64,000 bases of DNA from Domibacillus sp. PGB-M46 (GCF_022668875.1 NZ_JAKGCR010000016.1:1-64000); one strand, 5' to 3'. Numbered from the stretch's first letter, positions 35,766 to 45,185 are shown. A program made the numbers and translations. Notes: a model not told the origin generated them from the letters alone.

Positions 35766-36296
35766 TTATTCACCAACGACAAATTCAAAATTCGCGCTGA
35801 ATTTCACGTCTTTTCCTACAAGAACGCCACCTGTTTCAAGCGGAGCATTCCATGTTAAACCATATGCCTCGCGGTTTATTTTGCCTTCTGCATCAAAACC
35901 GGCAATTGTGCTGCCATCCAATGGGCTTTTTGATGTTCCGTTATATTCAACGGTAAATGTTTCTGTATTTGTAACACCTTTTAATGTAAGCTGACCCGTT
36001 ACCTCGTATTCATTTTCAGATATCTTTTGGATCGTATCACTGATAAATGTGATTTTCGGATGCTGTTCTGCATTAAAGAAATCACCTGAACGAAGGTGGT
36101 TGTCCCGATCTTCGTTATTTGTATCAATCGATGCCGTATCAATCGATACCGTCCATTTTGCAGCTTCTAATTGATTGACATCACCATCAATTTCCACATC
36201 AAAGCTTGTAAATTCACCTTTTGTTTTCGATACCATCATATGTTTTACTTGAAACGCAATCCCGCTGTGTACCTGGTCAAATGTTAATACTGCCAT
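35766..36296 (-). CDS. YceI family protein (lipocalin-like polyisoprenoid-binding fold)
   Basis: The 176-aa protein matches YceI/TT1927b across its length (FDQVHSGIAFQVKHMMVSKTKGEF; TVSIDTASIDTNNEDRDNHLRS; YGLTWN). No signal peptide, so it is cytoplasmic, unlike E. coli YceI. The fold holds an isoprenoid quinone-like lipid. The G7 stretch before its ATG acts as ribosome site. AT-rich direct repeats (AAGTTATAAAGTTAC) about 30-45 nt upstream could be an operator. Confidence 0.88.
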   Translation of the reverse strand: MAVLTFDQVHSGIAFQVKHMMVSKTKGEFTSFDVEIDGDVNQLEAAKWTVSIDTASIDTNNEDRDNHLRSGDFFNAEQHPKITFISDTIQKISENEYEVTGQLTLKGVTNTETFTVEYNGTSKSPLDGSTIAGFDAEGKINREAYGLTWNAPLETGGVLVGKDVKFSANFEFVVGE

Positions 36297-36393
36297 TTTG
36301 CATACCCCCCCATTAATTTATAAAAGTAACTTTATAACTTTAATATACATTATATATATTTCGAATTCAAGATAATAGCACAATTTTTTTCAA

Positions 36394-36425
36394 TAAAAAA
36401 GTCTCGGCATTAGCCGAGCTTTTGG
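36394..36425 (-). terminator. Terminator after yitT-like gene
   Basis: GCTCGGC-TAAT-GCCGAGAC followed by TTTTTT on the minus strand, 3-5 nt after the stop. Confidence 0.88.
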
Positions 36426-36426
36426 C

Positions 36427-37329
36427 TTAATGAATATCTTTTTTCTTAAAGCGTCCGCCCCGGACTTCCGCAATATCTGCCACTGCAAGAAATGCTCCTT
36501 CATCCAAATCTTCTACAATAGATTTTAATTTCGCTTCTTCAAGCCTGGTAATGACACAGAAAATGACTTTTTTATCTTCGCCTGTATAAGCACCTTCCCC
36601 ATCTAAATACGTAACGCCGCGTCCAAGGCGGGCAATAATCGCTTCACCGATTTCTTTGTACTGATCAGAGATAATCCAGGCTGATTTCGACTCATCCAGC
36701 CCTTGAATTACTACGTCAATTGTTTTAAAAGCTACAAAGTACGCGAGCACAGAATACATAGCCCGGTCCCAGCCGAATACGAAGCCGCCCCATAAAAAAA
36801 TAAATACGTTAAAAAACATGACAATTTCACCAACTGAAAATGGCAGCCTCTTATTGATCAAAATTGCTAAAATTTCCGTGCCGTCGAGAGAGCCCCCATA
36901 CCGGATAACTGTTCCTACTCCTGCCCCAAGCGCAATGCCGCCAAACACAGAAGCCAGCAGAATATCGCTTGTAAAAGCTGCTACCGGATGCAGAAACGTG
37001 GAAAAAATCGCTAATACAGCAATCCCAAAAATCGTTGAAAGCGCAAAGGTTTTGCCGATTTGTTTATAGCCGAGGAAAAAGAACGGAATATTCAGTAAAA
37101 ATAAAAAAAGACCTATCTTGATACCAGTTATACTAGATAAAATAATCGAAATCCCTACAAGGCCACCGTCCATAATCGAGTTGGGCACCAGGAAAATTTC
37201 AATGCCGATAGCCATTAATACAGCGCCGATAAAAATAAATAATGTTCGTTTTAACAAGCGCCTCGGCCCTGCTTTTTGATGCTGCCTTTGACGATTCGGT
37301 TCTTGTGGTGCTGCTTGCAGCTGTTCCAT
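36427..37329 (-). CDS. YitT family membrane protein
   Basis: The 300-aa protein has five to six membrane segments with the YitT signatures (LVPNSIMDGGLVGIS; RYGGSLDGTEILAI) and a C-terminal DUF2179 ferredoxin-like domain (about 215-290; GVTYLDGEGAYTGEDKKVIFCVI). The transport substrate is unknown. A hydrophilic 25-residue N-terminal tail precedes the first helix. Confidence 0.9.
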   Translation of the reverse strand: MEQLQAAPQEPNRQRQHQKAGPRRLLKRTLFIFIGAVLMAIGIEIFLVPNSIMDGGLVGISIILSSITGIKIGLFLFLLNIPFFFLGYKQIGKTFALSTIFGIAVLAIFSTFLHPVAAFTSDILLASVFGGIALGAGVGTVIRYGGSLDGTEILAILINKRLPFSVGEIVMFFNVFIFLWGGFVFGWDRAMYSVLAYFVAFKTIDVVIQGLDESKSAWIISDQYKEIGEAIIARLGRGVTYLDGEGAYTGEDKKVIFCVITRLEEAKLKSIVEDLDEGAFLAVADIAEVRGGRFKKKDIH

Positions 37330-37385
37330 CCGCTCACCCCTTTATTCCTATATTTATTCTTTCTATTATAGCAAGTTCCCAAAAG

Positions 37386-37419
37386 CAAAAAAAGCGTCTC
37401 TTGAAAAGAGACGCTTTTC
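37386..37419 (-). terminator. Terminator after ppaC
   Basis: AAAGCGTCTCTT / AAGAGACGCTTTT stem with T7 on the minus strand. Confidence 0.9.
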
Positions 37420-37456
37420 TGTTCATTGACGCCCTGCATAACAAGGGCATTTGAAC

Positions 37457-38389
37457 TTAACGGTTCTGAAGAATTTCCGTTAACACAGGAACGATTTGTT
37501 TTTTACGGGATACGACGCCTTTTAAAAGCGCCTGGTTGTCGTCAAGTTTTACATTGAACGCCTCTTCCACAGCTGAAGTTTCTGCACCAATCGCGATAGC
37601 TACAGAGTCGCTGTTTAAGATATCCGTAATGACTACAAGGAATAGATCAAGTGTTTTTTCTACGATCGCATCTGTTACCGCTTGCTCAAGCTCCGCTTTC
37701 AGCGCTAACACATCAGCCGGATCAATAGCGTTAATTTGTGCGATTTCTACTTTTTTGCTGCCCATCGGGAATACTTTTGCATCGATACCGATAAGCTCTT
37801 CTGCTGTTTTGCCGCTTAAATCTGCGCCCGCTTTCAGCATATTAAGGCCGTATTCACTCGCATCTACCCCAGCGATTTGGGCCAGTTCCTGTGCAGCTTT
37901 TACGTCCTGCTCTGTGCATGTTGGTGATTTAAACAAAAGAGAATCAGAAATGATCGCTGACAGCATCAAGCCGGCAATCTCTTTTTCGATTTCCACACCA
38001 TGCTCTTTGTAAAGCTTGTTTAGGATAGTCGTTGTGCAGCCAACTGGCTCTGCACGGTAGTAAAGCGGATCCGCTGTTTCAAAGTTAGCAATCCGGTGGT
38101 GGTCGATAACTTCAAGAACATGTACGTCATCAATGTCATCTACACTTTGCTGACGCTCATTGTGGTCCACTAAAATAACAGAGTCTACTTCTGGTGACGC
38201 CTTTTCAATTAAACGCGGCGCTTCCGCATTAAATGTTTTTAACGCAAAAGCCGTTTCATCGTTGATATCACCAAGGCGAACCGCTTCCACGTCAAAGCCA
38301 AGCTTCGTTTTCAAGTCAGCATAAACGATTGCTGAGCAGATCGAATCCGTATCCGGGTTTTTGTGGCCAAAAATAAATGTTTTTCCCAA
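37457..38389 (-). CDS. ppaC: Manganese-dependent inorganic pyrophosphatase (family II)
   Basis: The 310-aa DHH-superfamily enzyme has [13 protein letters not shown] (metal ligands His and Asp), LVDHNE and the DHH of [10 protein letters not shown], and the C-terminal SRKKQIVP substrate motif. It hydrolyses PPi in the cytoplasm. Length equals B. subtilis PpaC (309 aa). Monocistronic. Confidence 0.96.
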   Translation of the reverse strand: MGKTFIFGHKNPDTDSICSAIVYADLKTKLGFDVEAVRLGDINDETAFALKTFNAEAPRLIEKASPEVDSVILVDHNERQQSVDDIDDVHVLEVIDHHRIANFETADPLYYRAEPVGCTTTILNKLYKEHGVEIEKEIAGLMLSAIISDSLLFKSPTCTEQDVKAAQELAQIAGVDASEYGLNMLKAGADLSGKTAEELIGIDAKVFPMGSKKVEIAQINAIDPADVLALKAELEQAVTDAIVEKTLDLFLVVITDILNSDSVAIAIGAETSAVEEAFNVKLDDNQALLKGVVSRKKQIVPVLTEILQNR

Positions 38390-38583
38390 TTGTTTTCCCT
38401 CGCTTTATGTAGAGTATTCCGTTTCATTTTAACGTAAAACGAAAAAAGTGTCCTGCTTTAATTACAGTATAGCGGAAATGATTTTAAAAACCTATAAGAT
38501 TAATTGGTTTAAACGTTAAATTATTGTAAAGAGCAGGAATGAAAGAATGCGGATTGGAATTATATTACTATGGAGGTGTTTCT

Positions 38584-39855
38584 ATGCGAAACAAAGGGGG
38601 CTGGAAATGGTATTTTACCATGCCCATTCTTTCCTGGGCTTTATATGATTTCGCTAATACGATTTTTTCATCGAATATTACAACGATTTTCTTCCCTTTT
38701 TATGTACAGGAAATCGCGGGTGGAAGCGAAAGGCTTGATCAAATTGCCAGTACCTTCTTGTCTTATGCCAATGCTGTTTCAAGTTTTTTCCTCGTTATTT
38801 TCTCTCCTTTATTCGGTGTATGGATTGATCAAAGCGGACATAAAAAGCGCTGCGTCATGTTTTTTGCTTTTGCTGCCATTTTGTCCACTGCTCTTATGGG
38901 GCTGGCCGCCCCGCAGAACTTTGGAAACTGGCACGGGCTGCCGGCAGCTTTCATAGTGGTTGTTGTACTGTTTGTGGCGGCCAAGTTTTTCTACCAGTCC
39001 AGCTTAATTTTTTATGATGCGATGCTGCCTGACATCAGTTCAAAAGAAACGATGCCGCTTCTGTCAGGGTTCGGAGTAGCCATCGGTTATATGGGTACAC
39101 TTGCCGGCCTGGCTGTTTATCCGCTCGCCAGCGGCGGTACGTATGCGGATGCTTTTTTACCGACTGCCGGCTTGTTTTTACTTTTCACGCTGCCGCTTGT
39201 TCTGTTTTACAAAGAAACGCCGCGTCCTGCGCAGGCAAAACGGTCTTTTTTCGCCGGTTACCGGGATGTGTGGGAAACATTTAAAGATATGAAAAGATAC
39301 CGCCCAATCTTTTTGTTTATGATCGTTTACTTCTTCCTCAATGACGCTATTGCCACGGCCATCGCCATGATGGCCGTGTATGCAAAAGCCATTGTCGGTT
39401 TTTCATCGGGCGAATTTATTTTGCTTTACCTTGTTTCAACCATTTCGAGCATCATCGGTTCACTTATTTTCGGCTATGTTACGCGTTCCGCCGGTGCAAG
39501 ACGAGCTGTTTTTTACGTCGGGATCATTTTGTTCGCCGCTCTTTTGCTCGGGACCTTTGCCATCAATCAGCCGATGTTTTGGATAACAGGCAGCTTATTC
39601 GGCTTGGCACTCGGCGCAGTTTGGGTCACATCCCGCGTGCTGATTATCGAGCTTTCCCCTGAAAACAAGCGAGGCCAGTTTTTTGGGCTGTTTGCTTTTT
39701 CCGGCAAGCTGTCCGCTATTGTCGGCCCGCTTATGTATGGCACAATCACGCTCTTGCTCGCTGACCATGGTGACATTGCCAGCCGGGCAGCTCTTTCATC
39801 ATTGATGCTGTTTGTGTTGATTGGCTTAATCGTACATCGGAAAATCCCGGCGTAG
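38584..39855 (+). CDS. yxiO: UMF1-family MFS transporter (YxiO-like)
   Basis: The 423-aa protein has 12 predicted membrane segments and the UMF1/Atg22-like start (SWALYDFANTIFSSNITTIFFPFYV). Substrate unknown. ATG 38584 has TGGAGGTG 6 nt upstream; the longer frame from 38539 lacks one. Its last 30 nt overlap the end of the convergent uracil-DNA glycosylase gene, and no terminator is seen between them. Confidence 0.85.
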   Translation: MRNKGGWKWYFTMPILSWALYDFANTIFSSNITTIFFPFYVQEIAGGSERLDQIASTFLSYANAVSSFFLVIFSPLFGVWIDQSGHKKRCVMFFAFAAILSTALMGLAAPQNFGNWHGLPAAFIVVVVLFVAAKFFYQSSLIFYDAMLPDISSKETMPLLSGFGVAIGYMGTLAGLAVYPLASGGTYADAFLPTAGLFLLFTLPLVLFYKETPRPAQAKRSFFAGYRDVWETFKDMKRYRPIFLFMIVYFFLNDAIATAIAMMAVYAKAIVGFSSGEFILLYLVSTISSIIGSLIFGYVTRSAGARRAVFYVGIILFAALLLGTFAINQPMFWITGSLFGLALGAVWVTSRVLIIELSPENKRGQFFGLFAFSGKLSAIVGPLMYGTITLLLADHGDIASRAALSSLMLFVLIGLIVHRKIPA

Positions 39856-40470
39856 CAGGCGAAGCTTTTCCATGTCTTCATGAATAAGCTCAAGCAGGCG
39901 GCGATTATAAAAGATGGACGCTGGATGAAAAGTGGGGAAAATCCGATAGTTCTTTTTAGTCCATTCAAACTGTTCTTCCTTTAACTGCAGTACCGGCTGT
40001 ACGAGCAGTCTACCATGAAGATCAGATACTTTTTTGTCATTTCCGACCAGCCGTTTTAAGCCGATATTGCCCAGTGTGACAATAATCGGCGCCTTTACAT
40101 GCTCAATCTCATAATCAAGCAGCGGCGCGTGCGCAAGAATTTCACGGCTGGTCGGGGCGCGGTTGTATTTTCTTTTCACGGCCGTACCGTCCGGCTCCCT
40201 TTTTTCACCCCATTTGTACGGGCGGCTTCGTACAGCACTTGTAATATACACCTCTTCCCGGCCAACCCCTGCCATCGCTAAAAATTTCATTAACTCTTTT
40301 CCTGCCCGGCCGCTGAACGGAATGCCGTTTCCAATTTCGGTTTCACCGGGTGCTTCTCCAACAAGCATAAGCTTTGGGTGCTCCGGCCCGCTTCCGTAGA
40401 CAAATCCTTCAACCGGATACGGCTCGATTCTTTTTTTGCCGAGCTCAGCAAGCTCTTCGGGAATTCTCAT
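39826..40470 (-). CDS. Uracil-DNA glycosylase, family 4-like but cysteine-free
   Basis: The 214-aa protein has motif A GEAPGETEIGNGIPFSGRAGK and motif B HPASIFYN of the family 4/5 UDG branch. It contains no cysteine at all, so it cannot carry the 4Fe-4S cluster normal for family 4. The reading frame is intact. It would remove uracil or a related base from DNA. Converges with and overlaps yxiO by 30 nt. Confidence 0.8.
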   Translation of the reverse strand: MRIPEELAELGKKRIEPYPVEGFVYGSGPEHPKLMLVGEAPGETEIGNGIPFSGRAGKELMKFLAMAGVGREEVYITSAVRSRPYKWGEKREPDGTAVKRKYNRAPTSREILAHAPLLDYEIEHVKAPIIVTLGNIGLKRLVGNDKKVSDLHGRLLVQPVLQLKEEQFEWTKKNYRIFPTFHPASIFYNRRLLELIHEDMEKLRLLRRDFPMYD

Positions 40471-40514
40471 ACGATCGCTTCTTTCTTTTTTTACTCATTT
40501 TTCCCTTTTCCCCA

Positions 40515-40549
40515 AAAGAAAAACCCGCCTTTAAGGGCAGGTTTCTTTT
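40515..40549 (-). terminator. Terminator after the lipoprotein remnant
   Basis: AAAGAAACCTGCC / GGCGGGTTTTTCTTT hairpin at the end of the remnant gene. Confidence 0.75.
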
Positions 40550-40785
40550 ACATCTGTATTTCCTGTGCGTTTTTCACAATATCTTCGGGAACAGTGATCC
40601 CTTTCACTTTGTTGTAGCTGCTGTAGTCCGCGTTCACTACTTGATTAACTTTCATGGACTCTCCTTCCATTTCCATCGTCATATCCATGGTCATATCAAC
40701 CGCTGTAGTCTGAAAGGTTTCTTTGTCTACATGCAAGACCCATTGTCAGAAAACACGCTGAAGTCAGCTGAGCCCACTTTTTCAT
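40548..40785 (-). pseudogene. Remnant of a DUF6612-like lipoprotein gene
   Basis: ATG 40785, with AAAGGAG upstream, opens a signal peptide (MKKWAQLTSACFLTMGLAC) whose frame stops soon. In another frame, 40548-40736 encodes an acidic/Met-rich piece ending VKGITVPEDIVKNAQEI, typical of the C-terminus of secreted DUF6612-type lipoproteins. Start, lipobox-like Cys, C-terminus and terminator remain, but the middle (perhaps 150-200 codons) is missing. An internal deletion with frameshift is inferred. Confidence 0.65.
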
Positions 40786-40874
40786 TTTTTTCTCTCCTTT
40801 TTATCGGTTCTCAACCTACATACGGAGAAAGAAGAAAAAGTTTTAGAAAAATACCTAATAAGTAAGAAGGGCCA

Positions 40875-40917
40875 TAAAAAAAAGAAAAACCAGCTTGTAC
40901 CGGTTTTTCTTTTTTTA
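40875..40917 (-). terminator. Terminator after the SDR gene
   Basis: AAAAACCGG / CTGGTTTTT hairpin flanked by A and T runs. Confidence 0.75.
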
Positions 40918-40938
40918 TGAAAATATGACTGAAGTCCT

Positions 40939-41718
40939 TTACAGAAGCGATTCAACCCCATCAACGTACACAACAGATCCTGTTACGTGACTGGCCGCGT
41001 CACTAGCCAGATAATGAACAAGGTCTGCTACCTGCTCCGGCTGTCCGGACCCTCCGGCAAGCGGCTGATTGCCTTCTGGGTATTCAATCGGAATTGTAAT
41101 TTCTTTCAGCTTTTCTTCTTCTTTGTTTGTGCTGTCGTCAATGTTCGTATCAATGGCTCCCGGGCAGACGATATTAACACGGATTTTAAACTGCGCAAGC
41201 TCGACCGCAGCCATTTTACCAAGGCCCACCTGTCCTGCTTTCGTAGTCGCGTAAGCTGAAAATCCAAAGTTTTTAAACGTGCGCGTCCCGTTGATGGACG
41301 ATGTGATAATAATGCTGCCGCCCTGCTTTTTCAAGTAAGGAATGGTGTATTTTAATGTTAAAAAGGTGCCGGTTAAATTGGTCATCATCACCGAATTCCA
41401 ATCGTCCGGCTCTAAATGCTCGAGCGGCGTAAAAGTTCCATTTTGCCCTGCATTGGCAAAAACAATATCGATTCCGCCAAATCTTTCTGCACCTTCTCGA
41501 ATGGCTTTTTCCATCTGATCCGCTTTTGATACATCAGCCGTTACGTGAAAAGCGCGATCTTCGCCAATTTCACTCACAAGCTCGTCTGAATCTTCCCGGC
41601 TGCGGTCGAGCAGGATAACGTTCGCGCCAGCTTCCGCCATTTTGATCACGGTGGCCCTGCCAATTCCTGATCCCGCTCCTGTGATAAGTGCTGTTTTACC
41701 TGATAAGGACGTATTCAT
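40939..41718 (-). CDS. SDR-family oxidoreductase
   Basis: The 259-aa short-chain dehydrogenase has the cofactor motif TGAGSGIG, NAG in FANAGQNG and catalytic S-Y-K (ITSSINGTR...YATTKAGQ). The C-terminus GSVVYVDGVESLL is typical. The substrate is unknown. ATG 41718 (MNTSLSGK) is used; the frame upstream overlaps the lactonase gene. Forms a two-gene unit with it. Confidence 0.88.
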   Translation of the reverse strand: MNTSLSGKTALITGAGSGIGRATVIKMAEAGANVILLDRSREDSDELVSEIGEDRAFHVTADVSKADQMEKAIREGAERFGGIDIVFANAGQNGTFTPLEHLEPDDWNSVMMTNLTGTFLTLKYTIPYLKKQGGSIIITSSINGTRTFKNFGFSAYATTKAGQVGLGKMAAVELAQFKIRVNIVCPGAIDTNIDDSTNKEEEKLKEITIPIEYPEGNQPLAGGSGQPEQVADLVHYLASDAASHVTGSVVYVDGVESLL

Positions 41719-41719
41719 C

Positions 41720-42724
41720 TTACCTCTCTCCTCTCTTAATAACACAAACTGGCTTTGTGACAGCGGCTCTTCCCCCTGTAAACACAGGCAGGCCATTTGG
41801 CTGAATTTTAAACAAGCAGATTTCATCTGATTCTTGGAAAGCCACTACTAAAAAAGGCTCATCCGGCAATGCATAAAAACTGCGCGGCGTTTTCCCATCC
41901 ACTTTTACATGACGCGGTTCAGATAAGCTACCGTCCGGGCCGATATCAAAAACCGCCAGCCCATCCCAGCCCCGTATGGCCCCATATAAAAATCGGCGGT
42001 CGGAACTTATTTGCACATCCGCTCCTGTATGTTCGCCGCTGTAACCGGCCGGCAGCCCGGCAAGTGTATCGAGATGCGTAATGGCGCCCCCATCTCCGAC
42101 TTTATAAACGGAAACCGTAGAATCCAGCTCATTCATCACATAAACAACGGGCTGCTCTGGATGAAAAAGAGCCATACGCGGCCCTGCTCCGGGTGCCGCT
42201 TTGACTTCTTTTATAATCTCCAGTTTATGTTTGTCGTAAACCACAAGCGTATCTGTTCCAAGATCGCAGACAAGCAAGTGACGCCCATCCGGGAAAGGCG
42301 TAACCGAATGAACGTGCGGCGCATCCTGTCTTTCTTCGTTTGGACCGCTTCCTTCATGTTTTGAAAAAGCGGTTTTTTGAAGGGTATCACCGCTGCGTTC
42401 GTATTTCGTTATCGATCCCCCGTAATTCGCTGTCCATGCATATGTATCCTCTGCATAAATATGGCAGGGAGCCATTTCTCCTGCGTCAGCTTCTGCTTTC
42501 AAAATGAGATCATCAGGCTCAATACTAAAAAGAACCGCTTTTCCGTCCATTGATTCAGACGCTGCATATAAAAAACCATCTGCTTCTGCCAGGAAAGACG
42601 GATTTTCTACCCCGCTGAAACGATTTGTGATCGTCAGCGTTTCCGACTCCGTGTCTACGATTACTTTGTAAATACCCGGCTCTTCTTTTTTGGCATAACT
42701 GCCTGCCCAGAGTGTGTGGTTCAC
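41720..42724 (-). CDS. Lactonase family protein (6-phosphogluconolactonase, YkgB-like)
   Basis: The 334-aa seven-bladed beta-propeller of the Pgl type (NHTLWAGSYAKKEEPGIY; HVHSVTPFPDGRHLLVCDLGTD). B. subtilis YkgB is a 6-phosphogluconolactonase of the pentose phosphate path. The stop lies 1 nt before the SDR start, so a coupled pair. The sugar-dehydrogenase/lactonase pairing could indicate a shared oxidative pathway. Confidence 0.85.
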   Translation of the reverse strand: MNHTLWAGSYAKKEEPGIYKVIVDTESETLTITNRFSGVENPSFLAEADGFLYAASESMDGKAVLFSIEPDDLILKAEADAGEMAPCHIYAEDTYAWTANYGGSITKYERSGDTLQKTAFSKHEGSGPNEERQDAPHVHSVTPFPDGRHLLVCDLGTDTLVVYDKHKLEIIKEVKAAPGAGPRMALFHPEQPVVYVMNELDSTVSVYKVGDGGAITHLDTLAGLPAGYSGEHTGADVQISSDRRFLYGAIRGWDGLAVFDIGPDGSLSEPRHVKVDGKTPRSFYALPDEPFLVVAFQESDEICLFKIQPNGLPVFTGGRAAVTKPVCVIKRGER

Positions 42725-42813
42725 CAGCTAATCCCTCCATTTACATTTACGATTTCATTCTATTTCTTCTTATTACCCCGTCTTTTTCTTTTTCATACCT
42801 GGCCGCCATGATT

Positions 42814-43689
42814 TTATTGCAGATATTTTTCTGCAAATGTTTTAAACTGGCGGGCAGCTGGTGATAAGGCTCCACGCTTTTTTACACCGATCGCGATTTT
42901 TCGAACAAGAGAATAATCGCTGATCTCGATAAAAACAAGCGGCTCATGAGCAATTTCCGGTTTTTTTGGAAGCACACAAAGGCCCAGCCCTGCCGCGACA
43001 AAGCCGGCAATGGTCGGGACCTCCTCTCCTTCAAATGTGATCTGCGGCTCGATTCCCAGCTCTTCACACATCTCATCAAACATAAATCGGAGGCCAAACC
43101 CCTTTTTAAAGGTCACGAAAGGTTCAGCCGCTGCTTCACGAAATGAAAGATACGGCCGTGATGCAAATGGATGACTCGCGGGAACGGTTATATACAACTG
43201 CTCTTCCCGAACAACCGTCCACTCGATATCACGGCATTTATAAGGCGGTGCGGTAATGCATAAATCTACTTCTTCTTCCTGTACTTTTTTCATATTGGCT
43301 TCTCCTGCTCCCTGAGAAAGCTGAAAAGTTACATTTGGGTAGAGCTGCTTGTACTCTGCAATTAAATTTGGCAGCACATGCGGCCCAAACGTCGGCAAAA
43401 AAGCAATTGATACATTGCCTTTGTCGGGAGATACAATTTCCTGAATATCTTCCTTTGCTTCTTTCATAAGTTGAAGTGCCTGCTGCGCTTTCTGAACAAA
43501 AATGACACCTGCCTGCGTCAGCTGCACCTCTTTTTTTCCGCGCAAAAAAAGAGGTGTACCAAGCTCTTCTTCTAATTTCATGATCGACCGGCTGAGGGCG
43601 GGCTGGGAAATTGCCTGCTTTTTCGCTGCTCTTGTAAAGTTGCGTGTCTGCGCCACGGCTGCGGCATTTTCAATTTGATGCCATTCCAT
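42814..43689 (-). CDS. yybE: LysR-family transcriptional regulator (YybE-like)
   Basis: The 291-aa LTTR has an N-terminal winged helix (FTRAAKKQAISQPALSRSIMKLEEELG) and a two-lobed effector domain (about 90-290). It is divergent from an MFS gene with 104-110 bp between them, as for yybE/yybF in B. subtilis. It probably regulates that transporter. Confidence 0.85.
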   Translation of the reverse strand: MEWHQIENAAAVAQTRNFTRAAKKQAISQPALSRSIMKLEEELGTPLFLRGKKEVQLTQAGVIFVQKAQQALQLMKEAKEDIQEIVSPDKGNVSIAFLPTFGPHVLPNLIAEYKQLYPNVTFQLSQGAGEANMKKVQEEEVDLCITAPPYKCRDIEWTVVREEQLYITVPASHPFASRPYLSFREAAAEPFVTFKKGFGLRFMFDEMCEELGIEPQITFEGEEVPTIAGFVAAGLGLCVLPKKPEIAHEPLVFIEISDYSLVRKIAIGVKKRGALSPAARQFKTFAEKYLQ

Positions 43690-43717
43690 CGAATCCCTCC
43701 ATAACTAAAACGCATTG

Positions 43718-43743
43718 TTCCTATGTTAATTATAAATTGGAAC
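43718..43743. promoter_or_regulatory. Candidate LysR operator and yybF promoter region
   Basis: The dyad GTTCC (43718-43722) / GGAAC (43739-43743) lies mid-way in the divergent spacer. Its right half overlaps TTGGAA, which with TATAGT (43761-43766, 18-bp spacer) could be the promoter of the MFS gene. A second dyad CCTATG / CATAGG spans 43720-43776. Confidence 0.4.
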
Positions 43744-43799
43744 TATCATTTTCAGAAGCGTATAGTAAAACATAGGATGATGAGGAAAGAAGGATGCAC

Positions 43800-45032
43800 A
43801 TGTCATTTATTGAAAAAGGAACCGTGGAACAAAAAAAAGCGAGCTTTGCTTTGTTTTTAGGAGGCTTCGTTACCTTTGCCACGCTGTATACCACACAGCC
43901 GCTCATGCCGCTGTTTTCGGAGCAATTTGGTGTTTCTGCTTCAATTGCAAGTCTCGCCCTGTCCCTGTCTACCGGTGTTTTGGCACTTTCCATGATCGGA
44001 GCAGGCGCCCTTTCTGATGCCTACGGAAAAAAAAAGCTGATGGCTGTTTCGATGTTTGCAGCCTCTATCATCGGGATCTTGACAGCTTTGAGCCCAAACT
44101 TTTGGACGCTGCTGGCTTTCCGGGCACTGCTCGGTCTTTTTTTAGCGGGTGTACCGGCTATTGCAATGGCATATGTAGCGGAAGAATTCAACCCGAAAGC
44201 CATCGGATCGGCTATGGGGCTTTATATTAGCGGCACAACCATTGGCGGAATGTCGGGACGTATCTTAACGGGGCTTTTAACCGATTTCTTCAGCTGGCGA
44301 ATCGCTTTGCTGTTGATTGGCCTGACGGCGCTGTCAGCCAGTGTTCTCTTTTTAACTTCACTGCCAAACCCGCGCCATTCCGTGAAGAAGCAGCCTTCTT
44401 TCAAAGAAATGGCATTCACATACCGAATTCATTTGTATAACCGCCCCTTATTGGCTGTTGTCTCGCTTGGTTTCTTGTTAATGGGCAGCTTCGTTACGCT
44501 GTATAACTATATTGGTTTTTTGCTGATTACTCCTCCCTATTCGCTTAGCCAGACGCTGATTGGATTTATTTTTGTTGTTTTTTTAATGGGAACGTTCAGT
44601 GCAGTTTACATGGGCAAAAAAGCAGACAAATATGGAATTCCCCTTTTGCTGAAATGGTCGATTGGCATCATGGCATCCGGTGCCGTATTGACGCTTTTCC
44701 CTTCTCTTTTCATGAAAATTATCGGCATTGCTGTTTTTACGTTCGGTTTTTTTGCCGCTCATTCGATCGCCAGCACATGGGTAGGAGAATATGCAGGATT
44801 TAACAAAACACAGGCGTCTTCTATGTACTTGCTTCTTTATTATCTTGGCTCCAGTGTTGTTGGATCATTCGGCGGCTGGTTTTGGGCGCATTTCAATTGG
44901 ATTGGTGTCATCGGCTTTATTCTTTCCCTTCTGGCCGGGTCGATCCCTCTTATTTTCTATGCTGAACACAAACAGCCCGGTGTTTATTGCATCCGGAAAA
45001 ACAAAACCGCTCAAGCGCATGGAAACGCTTGA
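43800..45032 (+). CDS. yybF: MFS transporter (YybF-like)
   Basis: The 410-aa protein has 12 membrane segments and the MFS motif A in loop 2-3 (GALSDAYGKKKLM). DHA1-type, similar to B. subtilis YybF and to YnfM-like exporters. ATG 43800 has AGAAGG 7 nt upstream. Substrate unknown. Transcription ends at a hairpin that begins inside the gene's last codons. Confidence 0.86.
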   Translation: MSFIEKGTVEQKKASFALFLGGFVTFATLYTTQPLMPLFSEQFGVSASIASLALSLSTGVLALSMIGAGALSDAYGKKKLMAVSMFAASIIGILTALSPNFWTLLAFRALLGLFLAGVPAIAMAYVAEEFNPKAIGSAMGLYISGTTIGGMSGRILTGLLTDFFSWRIALLLIGLTALSASVLFLTSLPNPRHSVKKQPSFKEMAFTYRIHLYNRPLLAVVSLGFLLMGSFVTLYNYIGFLLITPPYSLSQTLIGFIFVVFLMGTFSAVYMGKKADKYGIPLLLKWSIGIMASGAVLTLFPSLFMKIIGIAVFTFGFFAAHSIASTWVGEYAGFNKTQASSMYLLLYYLGSSVVGSFGGWFWAHFNWIGVIGFILSLLAGSIPLIFYAEHKQPGVYCIRKNKTAQAHGNA

Positions 45033-45041
45033 GCGGTTTTT
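45003..45041. terminator. Bidirectional terminator, overlapping yybF end
   Basis: AAAACCGCTCAAGCG / CGCTTGAGCGGTTTT stem between convergent yybF and the FbpA-like gene. Confidence 0.92.
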
Positions 45042-45047
45042 AATTAT

Positions 45048-45185
45048 CTATGATTCACTTTGGTCACTTAAATACATTAATTCTTCCATTGATAATTCAT
45101 AAAGCTGGCGGTCGCCATGCTTGAAAATCCCTTGAGCCATCAGCTTTTCGATCCAGATCATCTGTTCATTTTCTGTCGTATGCAT
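45048..45185 (-). CDS. FbpA-like small protein, 45 aa
   Basis: ATG 45185 opens a 45-residue frame (MHTTENEQMIWIEKLMAQGIF...) with the FbpA (Fur-regulated basic protein) core: KLMAQGIFKHGDRQLYELSMEEL. In B. subtilis FbpA helps the small RNA FsrA in iron sparing. This protein is acidic rather than basic and no Fur box is seen in the 170 nt upstream. Too short for standard gene callers. Confidence 0.75.
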   Translation of the reverse strand: MHTTENEQMIWIEKLMAQGIFKHGDRQLYELSMEELMYLSDQSES

